From CAZQIC01 sp964593555 (GTDB lineage Bacteria > Bacteroidota > Bacteroidia > JAFLBG01): a stretch of DNA of 19,941 nucleotides. This document shows, piece by piece, positions 1-7,167 of this stretch. The translations under genes and the position numbers were made by a program. The notes beneath the pieces are model-generated. The model saw nothing but the letters and a program-made list of their open reading frames with translations. It had not been told where the DNA came from and ran no database searches. The first letter of the stretch is position 1; every line of letters begins with the position of its first letter. The stretch spans positions 1 through 19,941 of the forward strand of contig CAZQIC010000090.1 of the NCBI GenBank assembly GCA_964593555.1, read 5' to 3'.

Positions 1-1
1 T

Positions 2-379
2 CTAAAAAAAAATACGGTTACATTTGTTAAAATCAATTAATAGAACCTCCCTAAACAGTATTTCCGCCTGAAGAAGCAGTTGTTGTAATTGACTGTCAAC
101 CGAGTCTCCTGAATAAAATTGTTCCAGGCTGGTAATGATGGCCCCGAAAAGATAATTTTTTGATTTTTTAAAGTTTTTGACGAAGCTTTCCTTCCGCAAT
201 TTTAATTTTATATCTGCTTCGTTATATTTTTCCTGTTGATCAATTGCATCAAACAATTTTAAATAATTTGTTCTCCCCGTTTCATCGGCATTTTTTGAAG
301 CATAGATCTTAAAGAATCTTTTTTCAGAAGTGTCGAGCGCTTTTATTAGTTGAAACAGTTCCTCAGATGGAGTTTTCAT
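2..379 (-). CDS. N-terminal part of a ~500-aa Bacteroidota helical family protein; frame breaks at window edge
   Basis: The reading frame starts at ATG 379 (MKTPSEELFQ) and not at the upstream in-frame ATG 403, because both relatives in this window begin at the same place (MTPSSDLFDL and MKTASDELFQ). About 125 residues are visible, rich in Lys, Phe and Leu, soluble and apparently all alpha-helical, with no signal peptide. They align over their whole length with the first ~120 residues of the 504-aa protein at 9044-7530, for example EKRFFKIYASKNA against QKRYFKLFSKIHS, and the xKCxR stretch near the end. The frame ends at a TAG at 4-2, directly after a run of nine T on the coding strand (12-4). 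Family members are about 500 aa, so the gene probably continues beyond the window after a one-base slip in that run. The function of the family is unknown to me. It is divergent from the giant T9SS protein at 846. Confidence 0.7.
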   Translation of the reverse strand: MKTPSEELFQLIKALDTSEKRFFKIYASKNADETGRTNYLKLFDAIDQQEKYNEADIKLKLRKESFVKNFKKSKNYLFGAIITSLEQFYSGDSVDSQLQQLLLQAEILFREVLLIDFNKCNRIFF

Positions 380-417
380 GGTAAAGTAGATGCTAATATG
401 CAAAAAGTTTAGCTATA

Positions 418-501
418 TACCTCTTATTTAACTGCTATACACGCCTTAAGGGAGGTAACTTTTGAATTAAAATAAGTTTCCTTAAAGCTAATCAAGAGGT
501 A
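418..501. repeat. 8-bp perfect inverted repeat (TACCTCTT / AAGAGGTA) around the first repeat copy
   Basis: TACCTCTT at 418-425 is the exact reverse complement of AAGAGGTA at 494-501, with 68 nt between. The interior contains the palindrome CCTTAAGG (444-451) and the first copy of the GAGGTAACTTTTGA repeat. The right arm ends on the TA of the proposed -7 box. Function is unknown; it could be a loose hairpin or a remnant of a small inserted element. Confidence 0.35.
446..465 (+). repeat. 20-bp direct repeat, copy 1 (core GAGGTAACTTTTGA)
   Basis: The segment 446-465 matches 765-784 at 19 of 20 positions. The 14-bp core GAGGTAACTTTTGA (452-465) also occurs inside the coding sequence at 1278-1291. 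The core contains TAACTTTT, one mismatch from the Bacteroidota -7 box TAnnTTTG, but I see no properly spaced -33 box. Confidence 0.7.
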
Positions 502-507
502 GGTTTG
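477..507 (+). promoter_or_regulatory. Probable Bacteroidota-type promoter for the 37-aa peptide
   Basis: TAGGTTTG at 500-507 is a perfect match to the Bacteroidota -7 consensus TAnnTTTG. TTTC at 477-480, one base off the -33 TTTG box, lies 19 nt upstream, within the known 19-21 nt spacing. Transcription would start near 514, about 18 nt before the ATG at 532. It is the best promoter match I found in the intergenic regions here. Confidence 0.55.
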
Positions 508-531
508 GTTTTACACAATAAAAAAAACGAT

Positions 532-645
532 ATGAAAGCTCATGTAACATTTTCAAATAAGCTATACAATTCAAACGGCCTAATTACAGTATCAGCATTA
601 TTATCAGCTGTGTTTTTCCTATTAGCAATTGCAACTGTTTTCTGA
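532..645 (+). CDS. Small 37-aa single-pass membrane peptide
   Basis: ATG 532 to TGA 643-645 encodes 37 residues. The first ~16 are polar (MKAHVTFSNKLYNSNG) and the rest form one hydrophobic segment, LITVSALLSAVFFLLAIATVF, that runs to the C terminus, as in tail-anchored micro-proteins. An A-rich stretch (519-528) precedes the start, which is common for Bacteroidota translation starts, and a consensus promoter lies just upstream. It is too short for homology to be recognised and I know of no family for it. It stands alone between the minus-strand gene at 379 and the giant gene at 846. It may be a real membrane peptide, a hydrophobic toxin-like peptide, or chance. The promoter is what makes a real gene the better guess. 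Confidence 0.45.
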   Translation: MKAHVTFSNKLYNSNGLITVSALLSAVFFLLAIATVF

Positions 646-718
646 ATTAAGTGACTGAAAAATTTCAAAACTAATCTATGACAGTATAAAAAACTTAGCC
701 CGAAAGTTCAAATGAAAA

Positions 719-749
719 AGCGCTAAAATCTGGCAACCTTGTTAGCGTT
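719..749 (+). other. Stem-loop in the leader region of the giant gene
   Basis: CGCTAA (721-726) pairs with TTAGCG (742-747), extended by a G-U and an A-U pair, around a 15-nt loop. No T-run follows, so it is not a standard terminator. It sits about 100 nt upstream of the ATG at 846 and just before repeat copy 2. Confidence 0.3.
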
Positions 750-764
750 GACAGAGGAAAGCAG

Positions 765-784
765 TTAAGCGAGGTAACTTTTGA
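765..784 (+). repeat. 20-bp direct repeat, copy 2
   Basis: It matches 446-465 with a single mismatch (C for G at 770). It shares 17 bp, AGCGAGGTAACTTTTGA (768-784), exactly with the coding sequence at 1275-1291. Read in the frame of that coding copy it spells SEVTFE and is preceded by DRG (751-759), as the coding copy also is a little further upstream, but a stop codon follows two codons later. Confidence 0.7.
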
Positions 785-845
785 GCGAATTTAGCTTTAA
801 AAGCGATCTGCCATATTCGATCTTTAGTATATCAAAAACAAACAA

Positions 846-3800
846 ATGGCATCCCTTAATTATAATTTGAAACTGGTTGGATTGTGCTTCGCAATAAGCC
901 TTATGGGTGTCGCGGGGAATTCACAAGGAAATTATAACTTATCTATCCAAAACTTAAAGCTTACCGAAAATAAAGGCCAAATAATTGACACTGAAGGAAA
1001 TTCACGGCCAGATATTTCATTTGTAGGAAACTCTTCCGGGATGGCAGTTTATTTGCGTGCAACCGGCATAAGTTATGTAATGATGCAACCCTCTGCCGAA
1101 ACCGAGGAAAGTGTGGTATCACAACCGGAACCAGCAAACATTGGCCAAAGAATTGATGTAAATTTTATTGGCTGCAATAGCAGTGCCCATATTCAAGCTT
1201 CGAAAATGTTACCGGGACATTTTAATTATTATTTATCGCATTGTGATAGAGGGATACTGAATGTCAATTCATTTAGCGAGGTAACTTTTGAAGATATATA
1301 TAATGGAGTAGATATTGTTTACTATGGGATAAAGGAGAATAGTTTAAAATATGATTTTGTTGTAAAGCCGGGGGCAAACACAGAACAAATAAAAATTCAA
1401 TATGAAGGAATTGAAGGATTAAGAATTGGAAACGGCGATCTGATTGTAAATACAAAACTTGGTATTATGCATGAACAAATGCCAAGAATTTATCAAGAGA
1501 TCGCCGGCAAGATTAAAGACATAAAAGGCGAGTACGTTTTAACAGGAGATGTTGTTTCCCTTAAAGTTGGAAAATACAACAAAGCATATTCGTTGATAAT
1601 TGATCCTTGGGTATCTTATTTAGGCAGTGATAAAAAAGACAAAGGATATGCAATCGCTTCCCATAATAATGGTGATGTGACGATTTCTGGAACTACACAA
1701 TCTGCTAATTTTCCTGTACGACCAGGAGCATTTCAGCAAGCAAAAAGTGCAAACATTGGAGCCCTTAATTATGATGTTTTTATTTCACAATTAAGCGCCG
1801 ATGGTACAACATTAAAATGGTCAACATTTTATGGTGGCAATGGAAACGAAGATGGATTAAGTTTGGCAGTAGATATTTTTAATAATGTGGTATTGACTGG
1901 TGTCACCTCATCTACAAATTTCCCTAAAACAATCGGAGGGGGCCTGAGCGGATCAATGGATGCGTTTGTAATTAAACTAAATGGAAATTCGGGTTCACAA
2001 ATTTGGGGACAATATACCGGAGGTAATTTAATTGAACGAGGATATGGAATTACTACTGATGCAACAGGGAATATCGTGCTAACGGGTTCCACTACTTCAA
2101 CATCAGGATTGTCTACCGCAGGGGTATTGCAACAAAATTATGGAGGCGGAACGGCAGAGGATATTTTCTTGATGAAATATTCTGCGGCAGGAAATATATT
2201 ATGGGCTACCTATTTAGGTGGATCAAGTTCAGATATTGGTTATGCTGTTGCAATAGATAAAAATGACGAGATAATTATAACCGGTGAAACACAGTCCGCA
2301 GTAGGAATAGCAAGCATAGGAGCATATCAAACAGTTCTCTCAGGGGGTAAAGATGTTATGATTGCTAAAATAAATTCATCAGGATCTGCAATTGTATGGT
2401 CCACTTATTATGGTGGTACAAATTTTAACAGCGCAGCTTTTATGGAGCGGGGAATTGGTGTTGATACCGACAGTAAAAACAATATTGTAATTACCGGCAC
2501 AACAGCTTCTTCAGATTTTCCAATCACAACCGGAGCTTTTCAAACTTCACACAACGGTGTTGATGAAGAGGGCTTTGTTTTAAAATTAAATTCCGCAGGA
2601 ACTCCACTTTGGTGTACCTATGTGGGAGGGCCCGACAGGGACGAAACACAAAGTGTGGTCATTGATCCATTTGATAATATTTATATTGCGGGAGACACCT
2701 ATAGTTCTACCATGCCCGCCTCTTCATGCGCATACCAAGCAACATTAACACAAGGATCAACAGGAGGCACAGCATCTGAAGATAATATGATATTAAAGTT
2801 TGATCCGAATGGCTCATTACTTTGCATGACTTATTTGGGTGGAACATCTCATGATGATCATGAGTATTCCTTCGGATTTAAACTCCCGGTAACAGGCCCA
2901 ATGATAACAATGTACAATGGTTTTGTTTATATTGTTTCAAGTACAAGCGGAGGTTATCCAGTAACCAGCAATGCTTTACAAACTGTTTTTGGCGGACAAG
3001 AGGATGCGGTTGTAGCTATGATTTGCGGCTTAGGTTGCAGTGCCAACAATGCTTTACAAACAAACTTTGCAACAAACAACACAGTAATCTGTAAAAATAC
3101 TGCAATAAATTTTAACGATCTTTCTTCCATCTGTGATACCATAGGATCAGTTTGGGAATGGAGTTTCCCGGGTGGAGTTCCGGCCTCCTCTACCGACCGA
3201 AAACCGAATGGAATTCTTTATAACATTCCAGGAAATTATGATGTTAAACTTGTTATAAAAACTCCATGTGGGGATGATTCTATAACCAAGACCTCATATA
3301 TCACAGTTGATGGATTTTCATTGTTATCGCTTATAACCAACAGCATATCATGCAATGGATCAAACGATGGAGCGATACAAATTAATTTGCAAAATGGCAT
3401 TGGTGCGTATAATTATAATTGGAATCCGGCAGTTTCCACAGGATCTTCCGTTACAGGTCTCTCGGCCGGGACTTACACTATTAATGTTGTTGATGCGGCA
3501 GGCTGTAAAGTTGATAGTGTTGTGGTTATAAATGAACCGCCATTACTAACAACAGCTATATCATCAAAAAATAATATTAGATGTTTCGGTGGGAATGAAG
3601 GATATATCAATACAAACTCAACAGGTGGTGTAAATCCATATAATTTTGTTTGGTCCAATGCACTTAGCACACAAAATATTTCATCCTTGTCTGCAGGAAA
3701 TTATTCTTTAACTGTAACTGATGCAAATGGCTGCACTTCAATGGCAACAACTGCAATCACACAACCCCCGCTATTAGGAGCATTCATTCCCATTCAAAAA

Positions 3801-5942
3801 AATCTTTTTTGTTATAACGACAATTCTGGCGAATTAAATGGAGCAGCAATAGGCGGAGTCGCGCCCTATAATTACAACTGGTCAACGGGTTCTTCATTAC
3901 AAAACATTTCTGCTCTCGCTTCAGGGAATTATTCACTAACCGTTTCTGATGCGAATGGATGCTCGGCACGCATTGCAACTTTAATCACCCAGCCAACTAA
4001 ACTAACGGCTAATGTAACAGGCACTTCTTCCCCACTTTGTTTTGGCTTATCGAATGGAACAGCAACAATAGGTGGATCCGGAGCAACTCCCGGTTACACT
4101 TATTTATGGCCAACAATACCAATGCAGGCAACAGCGGCAGCCAGCTCATTGGCTGCAGGGGTTTATACTCCTACGATAACAGACGCCTACGGATGCAGTA
4201 TTACTTTACAAGTGGTAATTACTGAGCCTCCGCTGCTGAATGGGAATATTGTAAATCAAACCAACCCAACCTGTGCCGGAAAAAATGACGGATCAGCAAC
4301 AATTGCAGCAAACGGGGGAACATCCGGATACGCTTATATATGGTCAACATTTCCTGTACAAACTACAGCATTAGCAACAGCACTTTCGGCAGGTAGCTAC
4401 AGTGTTATTATTACCGATGCAAATGGCTGCACTGCAAATACAACTATTAATATCAATCAGCCAACAATAATTTCTTTAACAGTTGTTCCTTCGCCATCGC
4501 ATTGCAATTCCCATGATGGGACTGCGTTAGTGAACGTATCGGGAGGAACACCCAATTACACTTATGTTTGGAACAACACCTCAACAAACACATCTAATAT
4601 TCAAACAGGGCTGGCACCAGGGAATTACACTATTACTGTAACTGATGCAAATGGATGCGATCAACTTTCTGGTTTTGCAATTGGCAACATAAATGGTGTC
4701 GCAGCGCAAATTACAACCTCTTCTCCTGTAAAGTGTTTTGGTTCCTGCGATGGATCAGCTTCCGCTATTGGTGTTGGAGGATCTCTTCCCTATATATATA
4801 TATGGAATGCTAACCCAACAGCTACCACAACACCTGTTTCAGGATTATGTGCCGGAACCAGCACAATAGTTATCACGGATGCCAATGGCTGTACAGATTT
4901 TGCCACTGTGAATATAACAGCACCACCGGCTCTTACTATTCAGGCATCAGCATTAACCTCCATTTGTGAAGGACAAGCAGCAACTATAACCGCATCTTTA
5001 CAAGGCGGAACACCTAACTATAGCTATTTCTGGAACACCGGACAAAACACATCATCTATAAATACCAGTCCATCGGTAACAACCAATTATAACCTCACTG
5101 CCACCGATGCAAATGGATGCACTGCCTTAATCACTACAACTGTAAATGTAAATGCATTGCCTCAAATAAATTTTACATCGGACAAACAGGAAGGCTGCGG
5201 GCCCCTATGTATCACTTTAAATAATACTACCTTAAACAGCAATTCCGCAACCTGGAATTTTGGTGATGGATCTTCTTCATCAGGGAATAATTTAACATAT
5301 CATTGTTATGATCAACCTGGACACTACACTATCTCATTAATAGTTGCTGACAACAATGCCTGTGTTGATTCTTTGCAGGCAAATAACTATATACATGTTT
5401 TTCCTTCTCCCGTGGCAGCATTTTCTTTTTCTCCCGATAATAATATTTTTGCTGGAACAAATGTCCTTTTTAAAGACGATTCACAAGGAGCAACTACCTG
5501 GCATTGGAATTTTGGTGATCCCCACTCAACAATGTCTACAGAACAAAACCCCGCATTTATTTATGAAAACACAAGCACTTATTTGGTACAACTGCATGTA
5601 ACGAATGAATTCGGTTGCACATCCCTCGCTGAAAGAAATTTAACTGTTATTCCGCTAACTTCTTTTTTTATTCCTAATACTTTTACACCCAATGGCGATA
5701 ATGTTAACGATGTTTTTTTGCCCAAATTATTGGAGGTCAATACAGGCGATTATGAATTTCTTATTTACGACCGCTGGGGCAACTTGATATTTAGCACCAA
5801 CAATCCTTATATGGGATGGGATGGGGTAGCAAACGAGGGCAAAGCAGTTGCGCAAGAAGATACTTATGTTTGGAAAATCCGCTATCAGGATGTTACAGAA
5901 AAAAGACACTCATTGGTTGGGCATATTAATCTTATCAAATAA
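846..5942 (+). CDS. Giant secreted T9SS cargo: propeller, PKD and SprB-repeat protein with type B sorting domain
   Basis: This 1698-residue protein is exported by Sec (signal peptide ~1-26, ending near NSQG) and then by the type IX system. Domains in order: an N-terminal domain shared with the protein at 9177 (~40-250, 'ENKGQI', 'DIYNGVDIVYYG'), which I believe matches the DUF7948 family; an SBBP-type beta-propeller (~255-730, repeated 'W.TYyGG', 'Na.G.I.ITG.T.S..FP'); a PKD-like domain (~735-825); seven SprB repeats from ~835 to ~1362, each opening with C and closing with 'DANGC' or similar; a related eighth unit (~1373-1437); two PKD domains (~1438-1602, 'WNFGD'); and a C-terminal type B (CHU_C) sorting domain (~1603-1698, 'FIPNTFTPNGDNVNDVF', 'YDRWGNLIF', 'GWDG'). 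SprB repeats are known from the gliding adhesin of Flavobacterium johnsoniae, so a surface adhesin is the likely role; the ligand is unknown. The start is the first ATG before the signal peptide; no SD is seen. Confidence 0.93.
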   Translation: MASLNYNLKLVGLCFAISLMGVAGNSQGNYNLSIQNLKLTENKGQIIDTEGNSRPDISFVGNSSGMAVYLRATGISYVMMQPSAETEESVVSQPEPANIGQRIDVNFIGCNSSAHIQASKMLPGHFNYYLSHCDRGILNVNSFSEVTFEDIYNGVDIVYYGIKENSLKYDFVVKPGANTEQIKIQYEGIEGLRIGNGDLIVNTKLGIMHEQMPRIYQEIAGKIKDIKGEYVLTGDVVSLKVGKYNKAYSLIIDPWVSYLGSDKKDKGYAIASHNNGDVTISGTTQSANFPVRPGAFQQAKSANIGALNYDVFISQLSADGTTLKWSTFYGGNGNEDGLSLAVDIFNNVVLTGVTSSTNFPKTIGGGLSGSMDAFVIKLNGNSGSQIWGQYTGGNLIERGYGITTDATGNIVLTGSTTSTSGLSTAGVLQQNYGGGTAEDIFLMKYSAAGNILWATYLGGSSSDIGYAVAIDKNDEIIITGETQSAVGIASIGAYQTVLSGGKDVMIAKINSSGSAIVWSTYYGGTNFNSAAFMERGIGVDTDSKNNIVITGTTASSDFPITTGAFQTSHNGVDEEGFVLKLNSAGTPLWCTYVGGPDRDETQSVVIDPFDNIYIAGDTYSSTMPASSCAYQATLTQGSTGGTASEDNMILKFDPNGSLLCMTYLGGTSHDDHEYSFGFKLPVTGPMITMYNGFVYIVSSTSGGYPVTSNALQTVFGGQEDAVVAMICGLGCSANNALQTNFATNNTVICKNTAINFNDLSSICDTIGSVWEWSFPGGVPASSTDRKPNGILYNIPGNYDVKLVIKTPCGDDSITKTSYITVDGFSLLSLITNSISCNGSNDGAIQINLQNGIGAYNYNWNPAVSTGSSVTGLSAGTYTINVVDAAGCKVDSVVVINEPPLLTTAISSKNNIRCFGGNEGYINTNSTGGVNPYNFVWSNALSTQNISSLSAGNYSLTVTDANGCTSMATTAITQPPLLGAFIPIQKNLFCYNDNSGELNGAAIGGVAPYNYNWSTGSSLQNISALASGNYSLTVSDANGCSARIATLITQPTKLTANVTGTSSPLCFGLSNGTATIGGSGATPGYTYLWPTIPMQATAAASSLAAGVYTPTITDAYGCSITLQVVITEPPLLNGNIVNQTNPTCAGKNDGSATIAANGGTSGYAYIWSTFPVQTTALATALSAGSYSVIITDANGCTANTTININQPTIISLTVVPSPSHCNSHDGTALVNVSGGTPNYTYVWNNTSTNTSNIQTGLAPGNYTITVTDANGCDQLSGFAIGNINGVAAQITTSSPVKCFGSCDGSASAIGVGGSLPYIYIWNANPTATTTPVSGLCAGTSTIVITDANGCTDFATVNITAPPALTIQASALTSICEGQAATITASLQGGTPNYSYFWNTGQNTSSINTSPSVTTNYNLTATDANGCTALITTTVNVNALPQINFTSDKQEGCGPLCITLNNTTLNSNSATWNFGDGSSSSGNNLTYHCYDQPGHYTISLIVADNNACVDSLQANNYIHVFPSPVAAFSFSPDNNIFAGTNVLFKDDSQGATTWHWNFGDPHSTMSTEQNPAFIYENTSTYLVQLHVTNEFGCTSLAERNLTVIPLTSFFIPNTFTPNGDNVNDVFLPKLLEVNTGDYEFLIYDRWGNLIFSTNNPYMGWDGVANEGKAVAQEDTYVWKIRYQDVTEKRHSLVGHINLIK
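1275..1291 (+). repeat. Coding copy (third) of the GAGGTAACTTTTGA repeat
   Basis: It encodes SEVTFE within the conserved 'SEVTFEDIYNGVDIVYY' segment of the N-terminal domain and matches 768-784 exactly over 17 bp. The two upstream copies may derive from this segment. Confidence 0.6.
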
Positions 5943-5959
5943 ATTAACAGCAACTTTAA

Positions 5960-6107
5960 ATGAAAACCAAAAAATTAAATCTAAACAAAATTGAAAAAAT
6001 GTTTCGATAAAGCCATGTCCGATTCCGAAGTCAGAAGTATTTATGGAGGAGCCGGACCTATAGAATTAGTAGTTAGCGTTATTCCATCACGACTAGGCTA
6101 TTATTAA
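5960..6107 (+). pseudogene. Double-glycine leader peptide (natural-product or bacteriocin-like precursor), frameshifted
   Basis: ATG 5960 reads MKTKKLNLNKIEKMFR and stops at 6008-6010. The next frame continues as CFDKAMSDSEVRSIYGG and then AGPIELVVSVIPSRLGYY, ending at TAA 6105-6107. Removing one A from the six-A run at 5994-5999 joins both into one 48-residue peptide. It has a lysine-rich start, the 'KLNLNKIEK' box, the 'SxxEvrxI.GG' box and an 18-residue core after the double glycine. This is the layout of the Bacteroidota GG-leader precursor families (for example TIGR04149-type), whose leaders are removed by C39 peptidase-transporters. No cysteine follows the GG. No transporter or modifying enzyme is in the window. 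Either the gene is dead, or the A-run is a sequencing error or a slippage site. It begins 18 bp after the giant gene. Confidence 0.6.
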
Positions 6108-6121
6108 ATTAATGGAATAAC
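6078..6121. repeat. 10-bp perfect inverted repeat over the end of the leader-peptide gene
   Basis: GTTATTCCAT (6078-6087) is the exact reverse complement of ATGGAATAAC (6112-6121), with 24 nt between. The left arm is within the core-peptide codons and the right arm lies after the TAA. No T-run follows, so an ordinary intrinsic terminator is unlikely. It could be a 3' stabilising hairpin or a protein-binding site. Confidence 0.5.
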
Positions 6122-6143
6122 TTATAGATACCCTCTTAAACCA

Positions 6144-6514
6144 ATGAAAAATCAATTATTGTAGGCGTACTATGTATTGTCTACCTACTTAATTATGGAC
6201 AAGGCTCTTGTAACAAGTTGTCTAAATCACAAATGAAAAGATCCCAGGAAATTAAAACAGAACTGGAGAAAGCATATACAAGAATTGTGGAATTAGAAAA
6301 GGGCTATGAATTTTATTTCCCTGTCGAACTCTATCCCCAAATAGTAGAGTGGGTGAACGCAGAAAGCAGGTATTGTCCCTTTGGAAAATACCAGATTACA
6401 ATTGAGCCTACGCAAAAATTAACGAAACTTTATTTGGGTGATTTTAAAAAAGAAGATATTCCTGACTCATGGATAGGTATGAAAGAATGGATAGAAAAAA
6501 ACAAATCATTATAG
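6144..6514 (+). pseudogene. Small exported protein of unknown function; start codon out of frame
   Basis: The readable frame has its only in-frame start at TTG 6218, giving 98 aa. The same frame is open back to 6140 and encodes SIIVGVLCIVYLLNYGQGSC, a clear signal-peptide-like segment. ATG 6144 sits in another frame; one extra A in its A-run (6147-6151) would give MKKSIIVGVL and a 123-aa exported protein. The mature part is helical at first (SQEIKTELEKAYTRIVELEK), followed by GYEFYFP, 'ESRYCPFGKYQITIE' and 'WIGMKEWIEK'. This recalls a group of small uncharacterised bacterial proteins with a 'GY.F.FP ... CCPF' pattern, recalled from memory and not checked. The gene ends 10 bp before the next one. 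It is either inactivated by the indel or affected by a sequencing error. Confidence 0.55.
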
Positions 6515-6524
6515 ACCAACCGCT

Positions 6525-7086
6525 ATGAAACATTGTAATTTATTATTGATGGCCGTTTTAATAAATCTCTTATTAACTTTTAATACCTCAGCACAACCGC
6601 CTTGTGGTTTTACCTATACCATTTATGGAGATTCAGTTTCGTTTACAGGTTACTCAACCGGAAGCTTTAAATGGACGTTTGGCGATGGAGACAGTTCTAT
6701 ACTTCAAAATCCAATTCACATTTATAGTACAAATAGGAAATATAAAGTTTGTATGGTGGCCACTGATTCTGTATTTGGCTCATGTAATGTATGTGATTCT
6801 ATTACGGTTCCACAGTACACAGGAATTTCCCTAACCGAAAATAAAGATGTTTTTCTTGATGTATACCCTAATCCATTCAGGGGAACCATTACAATTAATT
6901 ATCATACGCCCCTAAAGAGTGAGTCCGCCATAAGGGGCTGTATGACTTATTGGGGAACAAACTCGATGAATTTACGATTGGATCTGAGGCTGAAAATATT
7001 CAACAGCTTAATTGGGAAATAGATCGTTCACCGGGATCTACTTTCTGAAACTTTGTACTGACAAAGGTGAAGTGATAAAAAAATAA
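6525..7086 (+). pseudogene. Secreted PKD protein with type A T9SS sorting domain, broken by frameshifts
   Basis: ATG 6525 opens a signal peptide (~1-24, MKHCNLLLMAVLI...FNTSAQ). A PKD-like domain follows (~28-100, 'FKWTFGDGDSS', 'Y.VCMVATDS'), and then the start of a type A sorting domain ('DVYPNPFRGTITINYHTP'). The frame then goes wrong and stops at 7020-7022. A second frame carries the expected continuation, YDLLGNKLDEFTIGSEAENI and 'QQLNWEIDRSP', and a third carries GIYFLKLCTDKGEVIKK to TAA 7084-7086. The breaks fall in the AGGGG stretch near 6932-6940 and in GGG 7033-7035. Repaired, the protein is about 187 aa, a normal small T9SS cargo. As written, the sorting domain is lost, so even if translated the product should not be secreted and anchored. 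Confidence 0.75.
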
Positions 7087-7098
7087 TTTGTGATTAAC

Positions 7099-7144
7099 CC
7101 CACGCTCAGGGCATAAAGTTCGAAAAAACTACAACTTACGTGGG
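7099..7144. repeat. Interrupted inverted repeat downstream of the broken PKD gene
   Basis: CCCACG (7099-7104) pairs with CGTGGG (7139-7144) and, inside it, TAAAGTT (7114-7120) pairs with AACTTA (7133-7138). The left side carries an extra 9-nt bulge. No T-run follows on either strand. Confidence 0.3.
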
Positions 7145-7167
7145 TATTTCAACCAAGAACAGGATTT

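Noticed and set aside
418..501. Miniature insertion element bounded by 8-bp inverted repeats
   Set aside because: The arms are short, there is no target-site duplication directly outside them and no second copy in the window, so I list only the inverted repeat.
680..720. Possible tRNA-like T-loop (AAGTTCAAAT)
   Set aside because: No matching acceptor stem, anticodon arm or D-loop can be folded around it.
748..784. TTGACA (748-753) with TAACTTTT as a promoter for the giant gene
   Set aside because: The spacing fits neither the Bacteroidota 19-21 nt rule nor the classical 17 nt, and TTGACA is not the box used by Bacteroidota primary sigma factors.
3300..5160. CRISPR-like or tandem DNA repeat array
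   Set aside because: The repetition is at protein level (SprB repeats of ~75 aa with varied codons), without identical DNA repeats and spacers.
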